NCBI GenBank assembly: GCA_039820405.1
Contig: JBCBQC010000003.1
Coordinates: 124,001-188,000 of the forward strand
Direction: 5' to 3'
From: CALLVY01 sp937899855
GTDB taxonomy: Bacteria > Bacteroidota > Bacteroidia > Chitinophagales > Saprospiraceae
Length of the DNA stretch: 64,000 bases
The notes below the pieces were generated by a model. It did not search any database. It worked only from the letters and a program-made list of their open reading frames with translations, and had not been told where the DNA came from. This document shows, one piece after another, positions 44,425 through 52,928 of the stretch. Both the position numbers and the translations under genes were made by a program. Positions within the stretch are counted from its first letter, which is position 1. The number at the start of each line of letters is the position of its first letter.

Positions 44425-44910
44425 ATGCTAGGTATGCTATTTATCCTCGCGGCAAACGCCACGCCCATCCCACCCGACAGTACGGGTGATCATCATTTTC
44501 AACACACCCTCAGCACCACGGCCAGTCCCGAGACCATTTGGTCGATCTGGACCAACGTCGAGCGTTGGCACGAATGGGATACGGGCTTGCGGCAAGCCGA
44601 ACTCAAGGGCGATTTTGTGGTAGGGGCCAAGGGCAGACTCCTCCCGGACAAGGGCCCCAAGGCCCGCTTCAAGGTCGTGGCCGTGGAGGCGGGCCAGAGC
44701 TACACCTTTAAGACCCAACTCCCCTTTGGCGGCTTGTACGTCAAGCGCTATTTGGAAGTCCGGGAGGGCCAAACCTTCTTTACGCACGAGGTGTGGTTTG
44801 GTGGTTTTAGCAGCCGTTTTTTCGCCAAGCGGCTGGGGGCAGGCTACCGAGCGCTACTGCCCGGGGTGTTGGAAAAGATTCGGGAGATGGCCGAGGGAGG
44901 GGCCTCCTAG
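44425..44910 (+). CDS. SRPBCC (polyketide cyclase/START-like) protein
   Basis: 161 aa. Core features of the SRPBCC helix-grip fold: HTLSTTASPETIWSIWTNVERWHEWDTGLRQAEL, GAKGRLLPDKGPKARFKVV, and a terminal RLGAGYRALLPGVLEKIREMA helix. The first 18 residues are weakly hydrophobic (MLGMLFILAANATPIPPD) and could be a poor signal, or the start may be later. Ligand unknown. It probably follows the Crp-like gene in one transcript. Confidence 0.85.
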   Translation: MLGMLFILAANATPIPPDSTGDHHFQHTLSTTASPETIWSIWTNVERWHEWDTGLRQAELKGDFVVGAKGRLLPDKGPKARFKVVAVEAGQSYTFKTQLPFGGLYVKRYLEVREGQTFFTHEVWFGGFSSRFFAKRLGAGYRALLPGVLEKIREMAEGGAS

Positions 44911-44916
44911 GGGCAT

Positions 44917-44954
44917 CAAAAAAACGGGATGGCCAGCCGTGGCTGACCATCCCG
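44917..44954 (-). terminator. Rho-independent terminator of sigZ
   Basis: CGGGATGG.CAGCC pairs with GGCTG.CCATCCCG (one mismatch), followed on the minus strand by seven T. It lies between the convergent SRPBCC and sigZ genes. Confidence 0.82.
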
Positions 44955-44989
44955 ATCGATTTCATTTGGGAAGGGAATCATGGCGCTGC

Positions 44990-45508
44990 TCAACAAATGG
45001 AGCAATTTGACTCCCCGGTCAACTTGCCTTTTTCGTCGAGTTCGTATTTGCAGCAATCTCTGAATTTTTGCTTGAGGATCTCCTTGGCCCTTCGCACGCG
45101 AGCCTTGGTATTTTCGAGGCTGATTCCCAGGGTCGTTGCGACCTCCTTTTGCTTGTGTCCCTCGATGTAGACCAGTTCGATCACCTCCCGGTAGATGGGG
45201 GGCAGGTCATTGATCAGTCTATCAAAGCAGCACACAAATTGGTACTCTTCCGGGAAAATGGCTTCGTCCGTATCCACTTGTTCCAGATGATTGGACTCCA
45301 CATTGAAGTAATTGGCGGTTTCGTTGCGGGCAATTTGGAACACCCAGGCCTTGACCTTCCCTACTTCCCGGAGTTTGGAGCGATTCTTATGAATTTTCAA
45401 GAATGTATTTTGAAAAATATCGTTGGCTACATTCTTATCCTTGACTTTCTTGAGGATGAAGAAATAGAGTTCTTCATTGAAAGTATTCCAGATATCTTGA
45501 GTTCCCAT
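44990..45508 (-). CDS. sigZ: ECF RNA polymerase sigma factor, SigZ type
   Basis: 172 aa. Region 2: VANDIFQNTFLKIHKN, then KVKAWVFQIARNETANYF. Region 4: LPPIYREVIELVYIEGHKQKEVATTLGISLENTKARVRRAKEIL. The C-terminal tail is Cys-rich (DCCKYELDEKGKLTGES, then CSIC; Cys152, 153, 169, 172), a recognised mark of SigZ proteins and a possible metal or redox site. No anti-sigma gene adjoins it. Immediately upstream, 45 bp away on the same strand, is a 38-aa Cys-rich metallothionein-like peptide, so the two are probably co-transcribed. This supports a metal- or thiol-stress role (inference). Confidence 0.93.
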   Translation of the reverse strand: MGTQDIWNTFNEELYFFILKKVKDKNVANDIFQNTFLKIHKNRSKLREVGKVKAWVFQIARNETANYFNVESNHLEQVDTDEAIFPEEYQFVCCFDRLINDLPPIYREVIELVYIEGHKQKEVATTLGISLENTKARVRRAKEILKQKFRDCCKYELDEKGKLTGESNCSIC

Positions 45509-45553
45509 ATTTAAAACTTAAGGACTCCCACCGGAGCCAAATTTTATACTGCC

Positions 45554-45670
45554 CTAGCAGCAGTCGCATTTGCTGCACGTACATTGGGTACAGGAGCAGC
45601 TCTGGTTTTCCAAACAATTTTTACAATTGCAGTTGTCACACTTACAGTTAGTACATTTACAATTATTCAT
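45554..45670 (-). CDS. Metallothionein-like Cys-rich micropeptide (38 aa)
   Basis: Starting at ATG 45670 and ending at TAG 45554, the frame encodes 38 residues, 14 of them Cys, in CxC, CxxC and CC spacing (begins MNNCKCTNCKCDNCNC; ends CSKCDCC). The remaining residues are mostly Asn, Lys, Thr, Ser and Asp, with no aromatic or hydrophobic core. This is the composition of metallothioneins or other metal-cluster-binding peptides, though I cannot name a family. It lies 45 bp upstream of sigZ, whose own tail is Cys-rich, on the same strand. The Cys codons (TGT/TGC mixed) argue against a simple DNA repeat. It could bind Zn, Cd or Cu, or be a redox buffer. Confidence 0.72.
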   Translation of the reverse strand: MNNCKCTNCKCDNCNCKNCLENQSCSCTQCTCSKCDCC

Positions 45671-45711
45671 GATCTAAAGTTTGATGGTTCAATAAGTAGA
45701 CCAACAAACTG

Positions 45712-45900
45712 TCAAAAAGATACATTTCTCCGCTCTTTTTTGGGGACTTTAGGCACTTTTTTTTGGCCATTATGGGGTAGCCGTGGAGGGGGGATGCGGG
45801 TCAAGTCCGTGAGCGATCGTTTTTCATCTTCTGATAAATGGAGTACCTCGTGGACGTCATAGTTGAAAAACGAATAGTCATCAATGGCCTTGCCAAACAT
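45712..45900 (-). pseudogene. Fragment of an AraC-family regulator
   Basis: The 62-aa frame begins FGKAIDDYSFFNYDVHEVLHLSEDEKRSLTDL. This resembles the linker between the cupin-like N-terminal domain and the first helices of Bacteroidota AraC-family regulators (…FFNYEVNEALHLSE…). After LTDL the resemblance stops and the frame runs into a low-complexity Pro/Lys tail. Neither the cupin domain nor the helix-turn-helix is present. A MITE lies just upstream (45913-46076), so insertion or associated rearrangement may have destroyed the gene. Confidence 0.6.
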
Positions 45901-45912
45901 GATTTTTATTTT

Positions 45913-46076
45913 AGGGTGTGTCTGAAAATTATCCTTCGGCGCATCTTGGGCATCTTTAGAACCTGATCTTCCACTCTTTTTTCAGCCGTAGCTACGGCTA
46001 CGCCAGAAAAAAGGAGCGTCGAGCAGAACCAAAATCTGCTCAAGCTACGAGCAAAAACATTTTTCAGACACACCCT
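45913..46076. mobile_element. MITE-like palindromic element
   Basis: Perfect 16-bp terminal inverted repeats, AGGGTGTGTCTGAAAA at 45913-45928 and TTTTCAGACACACCCT at 46061-46076. The two arms are imperfectly complementary over their whole length, meeting in a central CCGTAGCTACGG region, so the 164-bp element can fold into one long hairpin. It encodes no plausible protein. I see no clear target-site duplication. Confidence 0.75.
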
Positions 46077-46167
46077 GGTTAAAAATAATGTCAACAAGGT
46101 AGGACTTCCGCAATACCGGGGCTTAACCAAATTACGGAACCACTGATCAATTTTACTGATCTGGCAA

Positions 46168-47277
46168 CTATTCCTCCTTCAATACCATCAGGTACTCCCC
46201 CACCGCTAGGTACCACCTACCCGGTCCCATATTTTGGCGGTGCCGCATAGCGGTATTCGTACCGTAGGCAGTACCGCTGATCTGGCAATCACGGGCCGTA
46301 TAGTCCACGGAGGCGATCACGCATTCTTCAACCGCACGTTCTTCCTCCGTACAATAGCCCACGGGGTTCACAAACAGCCCCTTGGTGGCGCTTTCAAAAC
46401 CAATGATCCGCCCCCCACTAAAGTCGGCGATGTTGTCGGACCCCCTGGATTCCGCAATCTTCGTCCAGCTTTGTCCCGCATCCCGGGTGGCAAACACGCC
46501 ACCTTCGATGGCCAGGTACACCCATTCCCTTTCGCTGATGAGCTGAAAATCATCCGCTCGTACATTGAGCGTCACCTCGCTCAACAAATCGCCCGTCGCA
46601 GATACGCGGATCACCTTTTCCCGGTTGTAGAGCGTGAGCGCCTCGGAACTTACTTGTAGAGATGGGGCTCTACCCGTTTTAGCGACGAATAGCCGGTCCC
46701 AAGTCGCACCATCGTCGCCAGACTTTAGGAGGGTACTTTCCCCTTCGCGGAAGTCATAATCGATCAGGTAGAGCTTACCCGCAGCATCGAAGGCGAGGGT
46801 GTTGAGTTGACCCTGCAGTCCCTCCATTTCTTGTAGGCGCCAGTTCTGCCCCCCGTCATCGGTGAGGAGTAGTTGGGAGGAATTGACCACGAGCACGCCA
46901 AAGTTGTCGTCCCGAAATTGCAAATTGTTGATGTCCAGGACCGCAGTGGGGGTCGCTACCAAACCCCAGCTGGCCCCTCCGTCGGTGGTCCTAAAAAATT
47001 CGGGTTTCTCCAAGCCCACCGTGGCAAAGGCGTAGCCATATTGCGCGTTGACGAACTGAAACTTGTTGACGAAGGGGGAATTGGCGTTGGAATTTTTTAG
47101 GACGTGGCCGATGGTGTCCAACCGGTAGCCGGCGGGAGCGGATAATGGCGTGGAGGGATCGCAGCTGGTTTCCAGGCCTTGTCCACAGTTGGCCAGGCTG
47201 GTGGTAGGGGCTATGTCCCCTTCTTCTCGACAGGAAAACAGAGAAAGCAGCACCCACAGAAGCAGTATATTTCTCAT
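46168..47277 (-). CDS. BNR/Ycf48-like repeat lipoprotein
   Basis: 369 aa from MRNILLLWVLLSLFSC, a clear lipoprotein signal (Cys about 16); the frame to 47379 adds an unrelated leader. Asp-box/BNR motifs recur: RTTDGGASW, LTDDGGQNW, KSGDDGATW and TRDAGQSW, spaced about 45-90 residues apart, as in a beta-propeller of the sialidase/photosystem-stability (Ycf48) type. There are no sialidase catalytic residues. The C-terminus has several Cys (GYCTEEERAVEECVIASV). Probably an outer-membrane-attached surface protein; ligand unknown. Confidence 0.82.
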   Translation of the reverse strand: MRNILLLWVLLSLFSCREEGDIAPTTSLANCGQGLETSCDPSTPLSAPAGYRLDTIGHVLKNSNANSPFVNKFQFVNAQYGYAFATVGLEKPEFFRTTDGGASWGLVATPTAVLDINNLQFRDDNFGVLVVNSSQLLLTDDGGQNWRLQEMEGLQGQLNTLAFDAAGKLYLIDYDFREGESTLLKSGDDGATWDRLFVAKTGRAPSLQVSSEALTLYNREKVIRVSATGDLLSEVTLNVRADDFQLISEREWVYLAIEGGVFATRDAGQSWTKIAESRGSDNIADFSGGRIIGFESATKGLFVNPVGYCTEEERAVEECVIASVDYTARDCQISGTAYGTNTAMRHRQNMGPGRWYLAVGEYLMVLKEE

Positions 47278-47405
47278 CGATAGATTGGTGGTGGTATGGT
47301 TAGGTGAGGCAAAGGTAGGACAAAATCTCAAGGAAAATGCTGATTCCATTGCTTTCCGTAGGTTTTCTGGGGGCCCCATTGGCCTTCGCCGGCGGAAGAA
47401 GGGAT

Positions 47406-47942
47406 TTAACGAGGCGTAGAAAACAGGTCTCCGCCAAAGATAATGGCCGCCTGGCGCTGTCGGGCGTAGGGCCAGTGGATGCGCTCGGGGGGATTGTGGA
47501 AGTGTTGGTAAGCCAATTGCATCTGGCGGGCCGCTTCGATGGGGCGGACTTCGCCCGTAGCGGTACCCAAGCCCGGGCAGGCCACCGTCCGAATGGGGCG
47601 CTCCCCACGGCGATTGTGTATCGCCACGGCGCGGAGCATGGCAAACATGGCATTGTAGACATTATCGGTGCGGGTGATGCGCAGGGGTACCCGCATCGTA
47701 GGCGTGTGCGCGATAAAGGGATGTTGGTCGTTCCCCGTCTCCACAATCATGGAAGTCCCCACCGGCTGCTCCCCCCAGTATTCCTCCAGGATGCGCGTTT
47801 GTACGCGCCGCTCCAATGCATAGCCAAAAAATCTAATGATGGCCAGGTCCACCCCACCATCCATCAAGCCAAAAGAATTGGCGGCACTGACCATACAGTC
47901 GAAGCTGTCGAGCTCCTGAAAATAGCCCTTTACCACCTCCAC
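47406..47942 (-). CDS. Macro-domain protein
   Basis: 178 aa from a GTG start; no ATG is in frame after the upstream stop. Macro-domain landmarks: CMVSAANSFGLMDGGVDLAIIRFFG (the ADP-ribose-binding loop region) and RTVACPGLGTATGEV (the phosphate loop). It would bind or process ADP-ribose or related nucleotides in the cytoplasm. The start lies 14 bp after the stop of the serine hydrolase gene, so the two form an operon or are translationally coupled. The specific substrate is not predictable. Confidence 0.88.
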   Translation of the reverse strand: MEVVKGYFQELDSFDCMVSAANSFGLMDGGVDLAIIRFFGYALERRVQTRILEEYWGEQPVGTSMIVETGNDQHPFIAHTPTMRVPLRITRTDNVYNAMFAMLRAVAIHNRRGERPIRTVACPGLGTATGEVRPIEAARQMQLAYQHFHNPPERIHWPYARQRQAAIIFGGDLFSTPR

Positions 47943-47956
47943 TTCGGGATGGGGTG

Positions 47957-49624
47957 CTAGCTTTTATCCAATTTTTCAAAAACGATATTTCTGACCCGGT
48001 CGTTGTCCACATTCAAGCCCGTCACCGTTCCCGATGCATCGCGTACGACGTTGATCTCGTAGGAATTCATCCGTAGAAAATCCCGGTAGACCAATTTGGC
48101 CTTCCGTTCCCGACCGTTTTTGGTGATGAGGTATTCGTCGCCCCCAGCGTGGGCAATGCTCACCGTCGTCTCGGTCTCGGCGTTGAAGAAGCTGCCCAGG
48201 ATGCCCTGCGGGTTGTAGCGCTCCAAGTGGAAGGCCGGAAGCCGTCGATAAACGGCCGGGGCCTGCGAAGCGATAAACAGGGTGAAGCCCACCTGACCAG
48301 CTTCGTCTTTTGTAAAGTCCATTTTAAGTGCTTGATTGTTGGCGTAATGGTAGAGGCCTTCCTCCTCTTTGATCAATTTGACGGGATCGCGCTGGTAAAT
48401 CTCGCGGACGAGGGTATCCCGTTCGGCTTTGATCCGAATGATGGTGCCGTTGCCCCCCACTTCCCGGTAGGTCCCCACGCTTGCCGCCGGGTCGATACCA
48501 CCTTGGACACTCGCCGGCCCGGCTGGAAAGGTGGCCTCGGATGCCTCCAAGTCGAGGACCTCATCCGCAATTTGCTTGGCCAAATAATGCGTAGGCACCC
48601 CACCACTATTGGACATCACCACAATGGCCGTACCCTCCGTCGGAAACCGCAAAAAGGTAGCGTGGTAAGCCCCGGTACTGCCATGGTGGTAGGCGTAGGC
48701 CTTCCCCTTGTATTCGCCAAACATCAGGCCGTACCCGTAGCGCTCCGTACCGGAGCCCGCAATGGGCTGCTGACTGCGCTCAATCATCTCCGAGCTCAGG
48801 ATAGTCCCCGCATTTTTTTGCAACATCATTTCCCACTGAAGTTGATCTCCCAGGGTAGTAAACAAAGCCCCGTCGCCGTGTACATCAGTTACAAAAGGGT
48901 ATTCCTTCCAGCCATTCCAGTTGCCGTAGGGACTGGCCTTGTGTGGCAATACTTCCATAAAATTGGACAAGAACGAAGAGTTGGGCATGTCCAGGGCTTG
49001 AAAAGTACTTTTGGCAAAATCGTCAAAATCGGTTTCCGTCAGCACCTTGACGATTTCGGTCAGGATGAGGTAGTTGGAATTGCTGTAGAGGTAGTCCGTG
49101 CCCGGCTCAAAATTGAACCCACGCTGGCGCTTCAGGAGCTCAAGCGCATCCTGATTGTCCACAAAAAGTTCCCACCAGGTCTTTCCTTGTAGCCCCCACA
49201 GGTAGTAGACGTCACGGATACCACTGGTGTGGCAGAGCAACTGGGAAATGCTGATCTTTCCGGGGTAGTCCGGGTAGAAATCGGGAAGGTAGGTTCGGAA
49301 ATCATCCTCCAACTTCAACTTCCCGGCCATTTGCAGTTGGAGGATGCAGAGGGCGGTAAACTGCTTGGCATTCGAGGCGATGTTGAAGCGGGTGGCGGGG
49401 CCAGCCTTGACGGCGTGCTCGATATTGGCGTAGCCCAAATAGTGCTCGTAAGCCACCCGCCCGTCCATGACGATGCCCACGGCTACTCCCGGAGAGTCAT
49501 CATTGGCGTGTTGGTAGAGGAATTTGGTAATGGCGTCGGCGTCGAGTCCCGATTGGGATTAAGCGGGCAGCGATACCGTACACCATAGGCACAGTAGCCA
49601 CAGTAGGTTTTTTTGTAGTATCAT
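47957..49624 (-). pseudogene. Serine hydrolase (beta-lactamase class C family), interrupted at the signal-peptide junction
   Basis: The body (47957-49480 and further upstream) is a class C-type serine hydrolase with the nucleophile in FNIASNAKQFTA (SxxK) and the YSNSNY (YxN) motif, plus HHGSTGAYH. Continuing upstream in frame, the protein reads SQSGLDADAITKFLYQHAND then SPGVAVGIVMDG, the usual start of the fold. A TAA at 49559-49561 interrupts the frame. Immediately before it, in the same frame from ATG 49624, is a 21-residue signal peptide ending CTVSLPA. A CAA (Gln) to TAA change would explain this, since signal peptides here often end AQ. Translation from the GTG at 49480 would give an unexported, truncated protein. 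Confidence 0.75.
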
Positions 49625-49696
49625 GGTTCTTATTTTTTGACAATGCTAAGCAAATAGACGCCCCGTTTCGCTTCAAATCACCATTTGAACCCAATT

Positions 49697-50881
49697 TTAC
49701 AGCTTATTTTGAGCGATAAATTGTCGGGGGGTGCTCCCCGTATGTTTTTTAAAGGCCCGGTTAAAAGTGGTCTTGGAATTGAACCCACAATCCAGGGCGA
49801 TGCCCAGTAAGGTATTGGTGTGGTGTTCGCCATTTTTCAGCTTTACGATAACCGCCGCCGCCCGTTTTTCATTGACAAAGTCATTGAAGTTCATCCCAAA
49901 TTCCTGATTGATCACCCTGGAGACGATATTGCGGTTGGTATCCAGCGAGCGGGCCAAATCCGTCAGGGTCAAATTGGGGTTTCGATAAACCTCTTCCGTC
50001 TCCAAGAGCCGGGTGATTTTAGCTCTCCACTCCCGCAGTGCCCGAGCCTCTTCCGCCTCCTCTGGATCGGCCTCCCGGCCCCGATCAGCTCCCGGAGGCC
50101 CCAAGCCCAACAAAAGCTGGGCATCCAGTGAAACCGCCGTCTTGACCGTAGCGGAATACCCAGTGATGGAGATGTACAGCAGCAGTGTGGAAAAGCACAA
50201 GTAGTACCAATACTTGCTGCCAAATTGACCCCATTCGGGATTGAGGATAAAAAACAGTACCCGCAGCATCAGGATCAGGCTAAAGGCAATAGCAAAATGC
50301 TGGATCCACTTAAAAGCAATCTCATCCGCATAGCTCACTTCCTGGAGCACCATTTGGCGGTAGCGCAGGTAATGCCGCAGGCTGAGCAATAGGTAAAACA
50401 ACATCGAGATCAAACCCGCCATTTGGTACCAGAAGGCCAAGTCCTTGTCCCGACCGTCCGCGTAGAAGTAGAACTCCTCCAAGAGGAGCTTGTCGGTGAT
50501 AAAAACGATCAGGCTGTACGCCAAGTAGGCGATCGCCGGTAGAAAGTGGAGGGTATCTTTGCGGGTAAATATCGAGTCGCGGTTCAGCCGGGTTTTGACG
50601 TAAAAAAAGAATACCGGACCGAGTAAAAACAGCTGCTGAAAGGGAATAAAGAATAAGAATTCCCGGTAGCTTTTTTTGGAGTACCACCCCCCGTAGCCAC
50701 ACATAAACGGGCAGAGGTACAGCCCCCCCAGCAGGATAAAGGCCGCCAGCCACTTACTGTGCTTGCGATTTTCGCGGATTCCCTTTCTCCACAACAAAAA
50801 GGAGAACAGGATGGCGTGGAAAAAAGCGATCAGTAAGACGGAGCTTTTCTGGTTGTAATCAAAGTAGAGTAAGTGATCCAA
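49697..50881 (-). CDS. Membrane-anchored AraC-family regulator
   Basis: 394 aa. The N-terminal half has about seven hydrophobic helices (for example VLLIAFFHAILFSFLLW, FFIPFQQLFLLGPVFFFYV and ISMLFYLLLSL), followed by a charged linker rich in Glu. The C-terminal AraC helix-turn-helix domain has NLTLTDLARSLDTNRNIVSRVINQEFGMNFNDFVNEKRA and LLGIALDCGFNSKTTFNRAFKKHTGSTPRQF. This 7TM-AraC type is common in Bacteroidota and probably senses a membrane or periplasmic cue. It lies just upstream of the interrupted serine hydrolase gene on the same strand. Confidence 0.93.
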   Translation of the reverse strand: MDHLLYFDYNQKSSVLLIAFFHAILFSFLLWRKGIRENRKHSKWLAAFILLGGLYLCPFMCGYGGWYSKKSYREFLFFIPFQQLFLLGPVFFFYVKTRLNRDSIFTRKDTLHFLPAIAYLAYSLIVFITDKLLLEEFYFYADGRDKDLAFWYQMAGLISMLFYLLLSLRHYLRYRQMVLQEVSYADEIAFKWIQHFAIAFSLILMLRVLFFILNPEWGQFGSKYWYYLCFSTLLLYISITGYSATVKTAVSLDAQLLLGLGPPGADRGREADPEEAEEARALREWRAKITRLLETEEVYRNPNLTLTDLARSLDTNRNIVSRVINQEFGMNFNDFVNEKRAAAVIVKLKNGEHHTNTLLGIALDCGFNSKTTFNRAFKKHTGSTPRQFIAQNKL

Positions 50882-50967
50882 GGTGCTGCTTAGTCGTATT
50901 TTGTATCAATGGTAGTATTTGTGCTTCGCTTGGTAGCCTCCGGTCGCCTCTTTCCATTGGGTGCCCC

Positions 50968-52908
50968 CTACAGCTCCACCCCCATCCGCGCCAAGCCATC
51001 CCGTGCCTGTTGATTGTCCGGGTTGATGCGCAGGGCCCGTTCGAGCAGCTCCCGTGCCTCCGCGCGGCGTTGGTCCAGCAGGCGCAAGGCCGCCAGGTTG
51101 ACCAGGGCTTGCTCGGCATCGGGGTCGAGGGCGAGGGCTTCGAAATAGTGGTTCTCCGCCTTCTCCAACTGCCCCTGTAAGGCAAAGATATACCCCAAAT
51201 TGGTCCAAGCCCGGGGCCGTTTGGGATTTTCCCGCAGAATAAATTCGAATACTTGGCGGGCCGGCACCAGGTTTTGCAAGGCCAGGTGGGTACTACCCAA
51301 CTTCTGTTGGAAGTCGAGATCAAATGGTTTCTCCGCCACCGCCCACTTGAAATGGCGGAGGGCCTTGAAGTAGTCCCGCCTTTGGAAGTAGGCCTCCCCA
51401 ATGCGGTAAGCCGTCCAGGCCTCCAGCTCCGTATCCGTGGGAATCTGCTGGGCCACCCGCAGCAAGCCATCAAAGTCCTGCCGCGCGAAGTGGTAGTGAA
51501 TATCTGTCGGATAGCGCTGCTCGAAGGGCGCCCGTGACCGACGCAGGTAGTATCCCGCCGAATCCAGCATTTGGGGATGCGCAACGTATTTATCAAACAG
51601 CGCGATGTAGCCCCGCGCCATATCGAGTGGCGTTCCCACTTCTTTGGTCAGCAGTTCGAGTCCCAGAAAACGGGCCACCTCAGCCTTTTCCGTCACCGAT
51701 ACCGGACGCGAATCGCTCTTGCGGGCCGTGCTCTTGTGAATGTAGTGATCGGTGATGTTGACGTGGGGAATGTCGATACTTCCCGAAGGCCGCATGTGAC
51801 AACGGGCACAGTCGTCGTTTTCCACCAGCCGTTCCGCCTCCGATACCGAACAGAAGTACTTTTGCTCCTGGTGACAAGAGATACAACCCGCGTTGTAGCG
51901 TTCGCGGGGGGTAGATTCTACGCTGTGGTGAGGATGGTGGCAGGTCAGACAACTCATTTCATCCGACATTACGTAACAGGGACTCATCTGTAGGCGATCG
52001 GCCTGGGAGGCCATGATAAACTTTTCGTGGCTATCGGTATATCGCGGTAGAAAGACGTTGACGACTTCGTTGAGACGCATCCCGGGTTTGAAATCAAAGA
52101 AGGTTTTGCCCTCCTCCAGGACCGCCACCCCCTGGAGGTGGCAACGCTGACACAGGTCCATGACCAAGTCGCGGGGCAGGTCGCGCGGATTGACGATGGT
52201 GGGATCGATAAAGCGGCTGGTATCGACGATGTTTCCGGCCAGTTTCTCGCGAACGTGAATCTCTCCGGGGCCGTGACAACGCTCACACTCAATCCCGGTG
52301 GGCATGCGTTCGTACTTGTTGAGCGAGCCCTCCACAAATTCGGGATAGTGGTTGTGGCAGGTGATGCACTCGGTGGTTAGGAGTCGCGAAAAACGCACGT
52401 TGTCCCCCCGAAAGCCCGGTGCCATATCCCAGCGGTCCTCCTGGGTGTAATAGGTAATCGGCGCCTGGTAGACGTAGCCGTTGATGTCGAGGATATGGGA
52501 ATTCGTATGCTGTCCCGAACCGACGATGTAGCTGACCTTTTCCGTCCGGTTGTGTACCGTGTCCCGACCGTCGAGGCGAAATTCCTGGATGTAGAGGGTA
52601 TCGTCTTGAAAGTAAGGGCGGTAATGGAAATTGGATTTTTCGTCGTACACCAGGGCGTGGTCGCCAAATTGAGCGCTGCTTTTCTCGGGGGTGGCGAAGT
52701 CGAAAGACAGGCCCATCCCAGTTTGGGCAAAGCTCTCGTGGATGGTCGCGTGACAGGAACGGCAGGTCTGCATCCCGACGTAGGCGACAGAATCTTGAAG
52801 GTTGAGGTATGCAGTGGCAGCTGGTAGCTTAACGCCCTGGTTGCAATATACCAGCAGTAGGGCCCCCAGCGCACCTAGTAAGTACACGAGACGTTGAGGT
52901 CTAAGCAT
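50968..52908 (-). CDS. Seven-haem c-type cytochrome with TPR domain
   Basis: 646 aa. An N-terminal hydrophobic segment (LLGALGALLLVYC, possible lipobox) is followed by seven CxxCH haem-binding motifs: CRSCH, CITCH, CERCH, CQRCH, CLTCH, CISCH and CARCH, spread to about residue 370. The last 200 residues are TPR repeats (for example WTNLGYIFALQGQLEKAENHYFEALALDPDAEQAL). It resembles multihaem cytochromes of the NapC/NrfB-like or tetrahaem c554 groups only in motif; the redox partner is unknown. It lies 20 bp downstream of gldH on the same strand, so it is probably in one transcript with grpE-dnaJ-gldH. Confidence 0.9.
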   Translation of the reverse strand: MLRPQRLVYLLGALGALLLVYCNQGVKLPAATAYLNLQDSVAYVGMQTCRSCHATIHESFAQTGMGLSFDFATPEKSSAQFGDHALVYDEKSNFHYRPYFQDDTLYIQEFRLDGRDTVHNRTEKVSYIVGSGQHTNSHILDINGYVYQAPITYYTQEDRWDMAPGFRGDNVRFSRLLTTECITCHNHYPEFVEGSLNKYERMPTGIECERCHGPGEIHVREKLAGNIVDTSRFIDPTIVNPRDLPRDLVMDLCQRCHLQGVAVLEEGKTFFDFKPGMRLNEVVNVFLPRYTDSHEKFIMASQADRLQMSPCYVMSDEMSCLTCHHPHHSVESTPRERYNAGCISCHQEQKYFCSVSEAERLVENDDCARCHMRPSGSIDIPHVNITDHYIHKSTARKSDSRPVSVTEKAEVARFLGLELLTKEVGTPLDMARGYIALFDKYVAHPQMLDSAGYYLRRSRAPFEQRYPTDIHYHFARQDFDGLLRVAQQIPTDTELEAWTAYRIGEAYFQRRDYFKALRHFKWAVAEKPFDLDFQQKLGSTHLALQNLVPARQVFEFILRENPKRPRAWTNLGYIFALQGQLEKAENHYFEALALDPDAEQALVNLAALRLLDQRRAEARELLERALRINPDNQQARDGLARMGVEL

Positions 52909-52928
52909 GATATAAAGGTAAGCAATCC

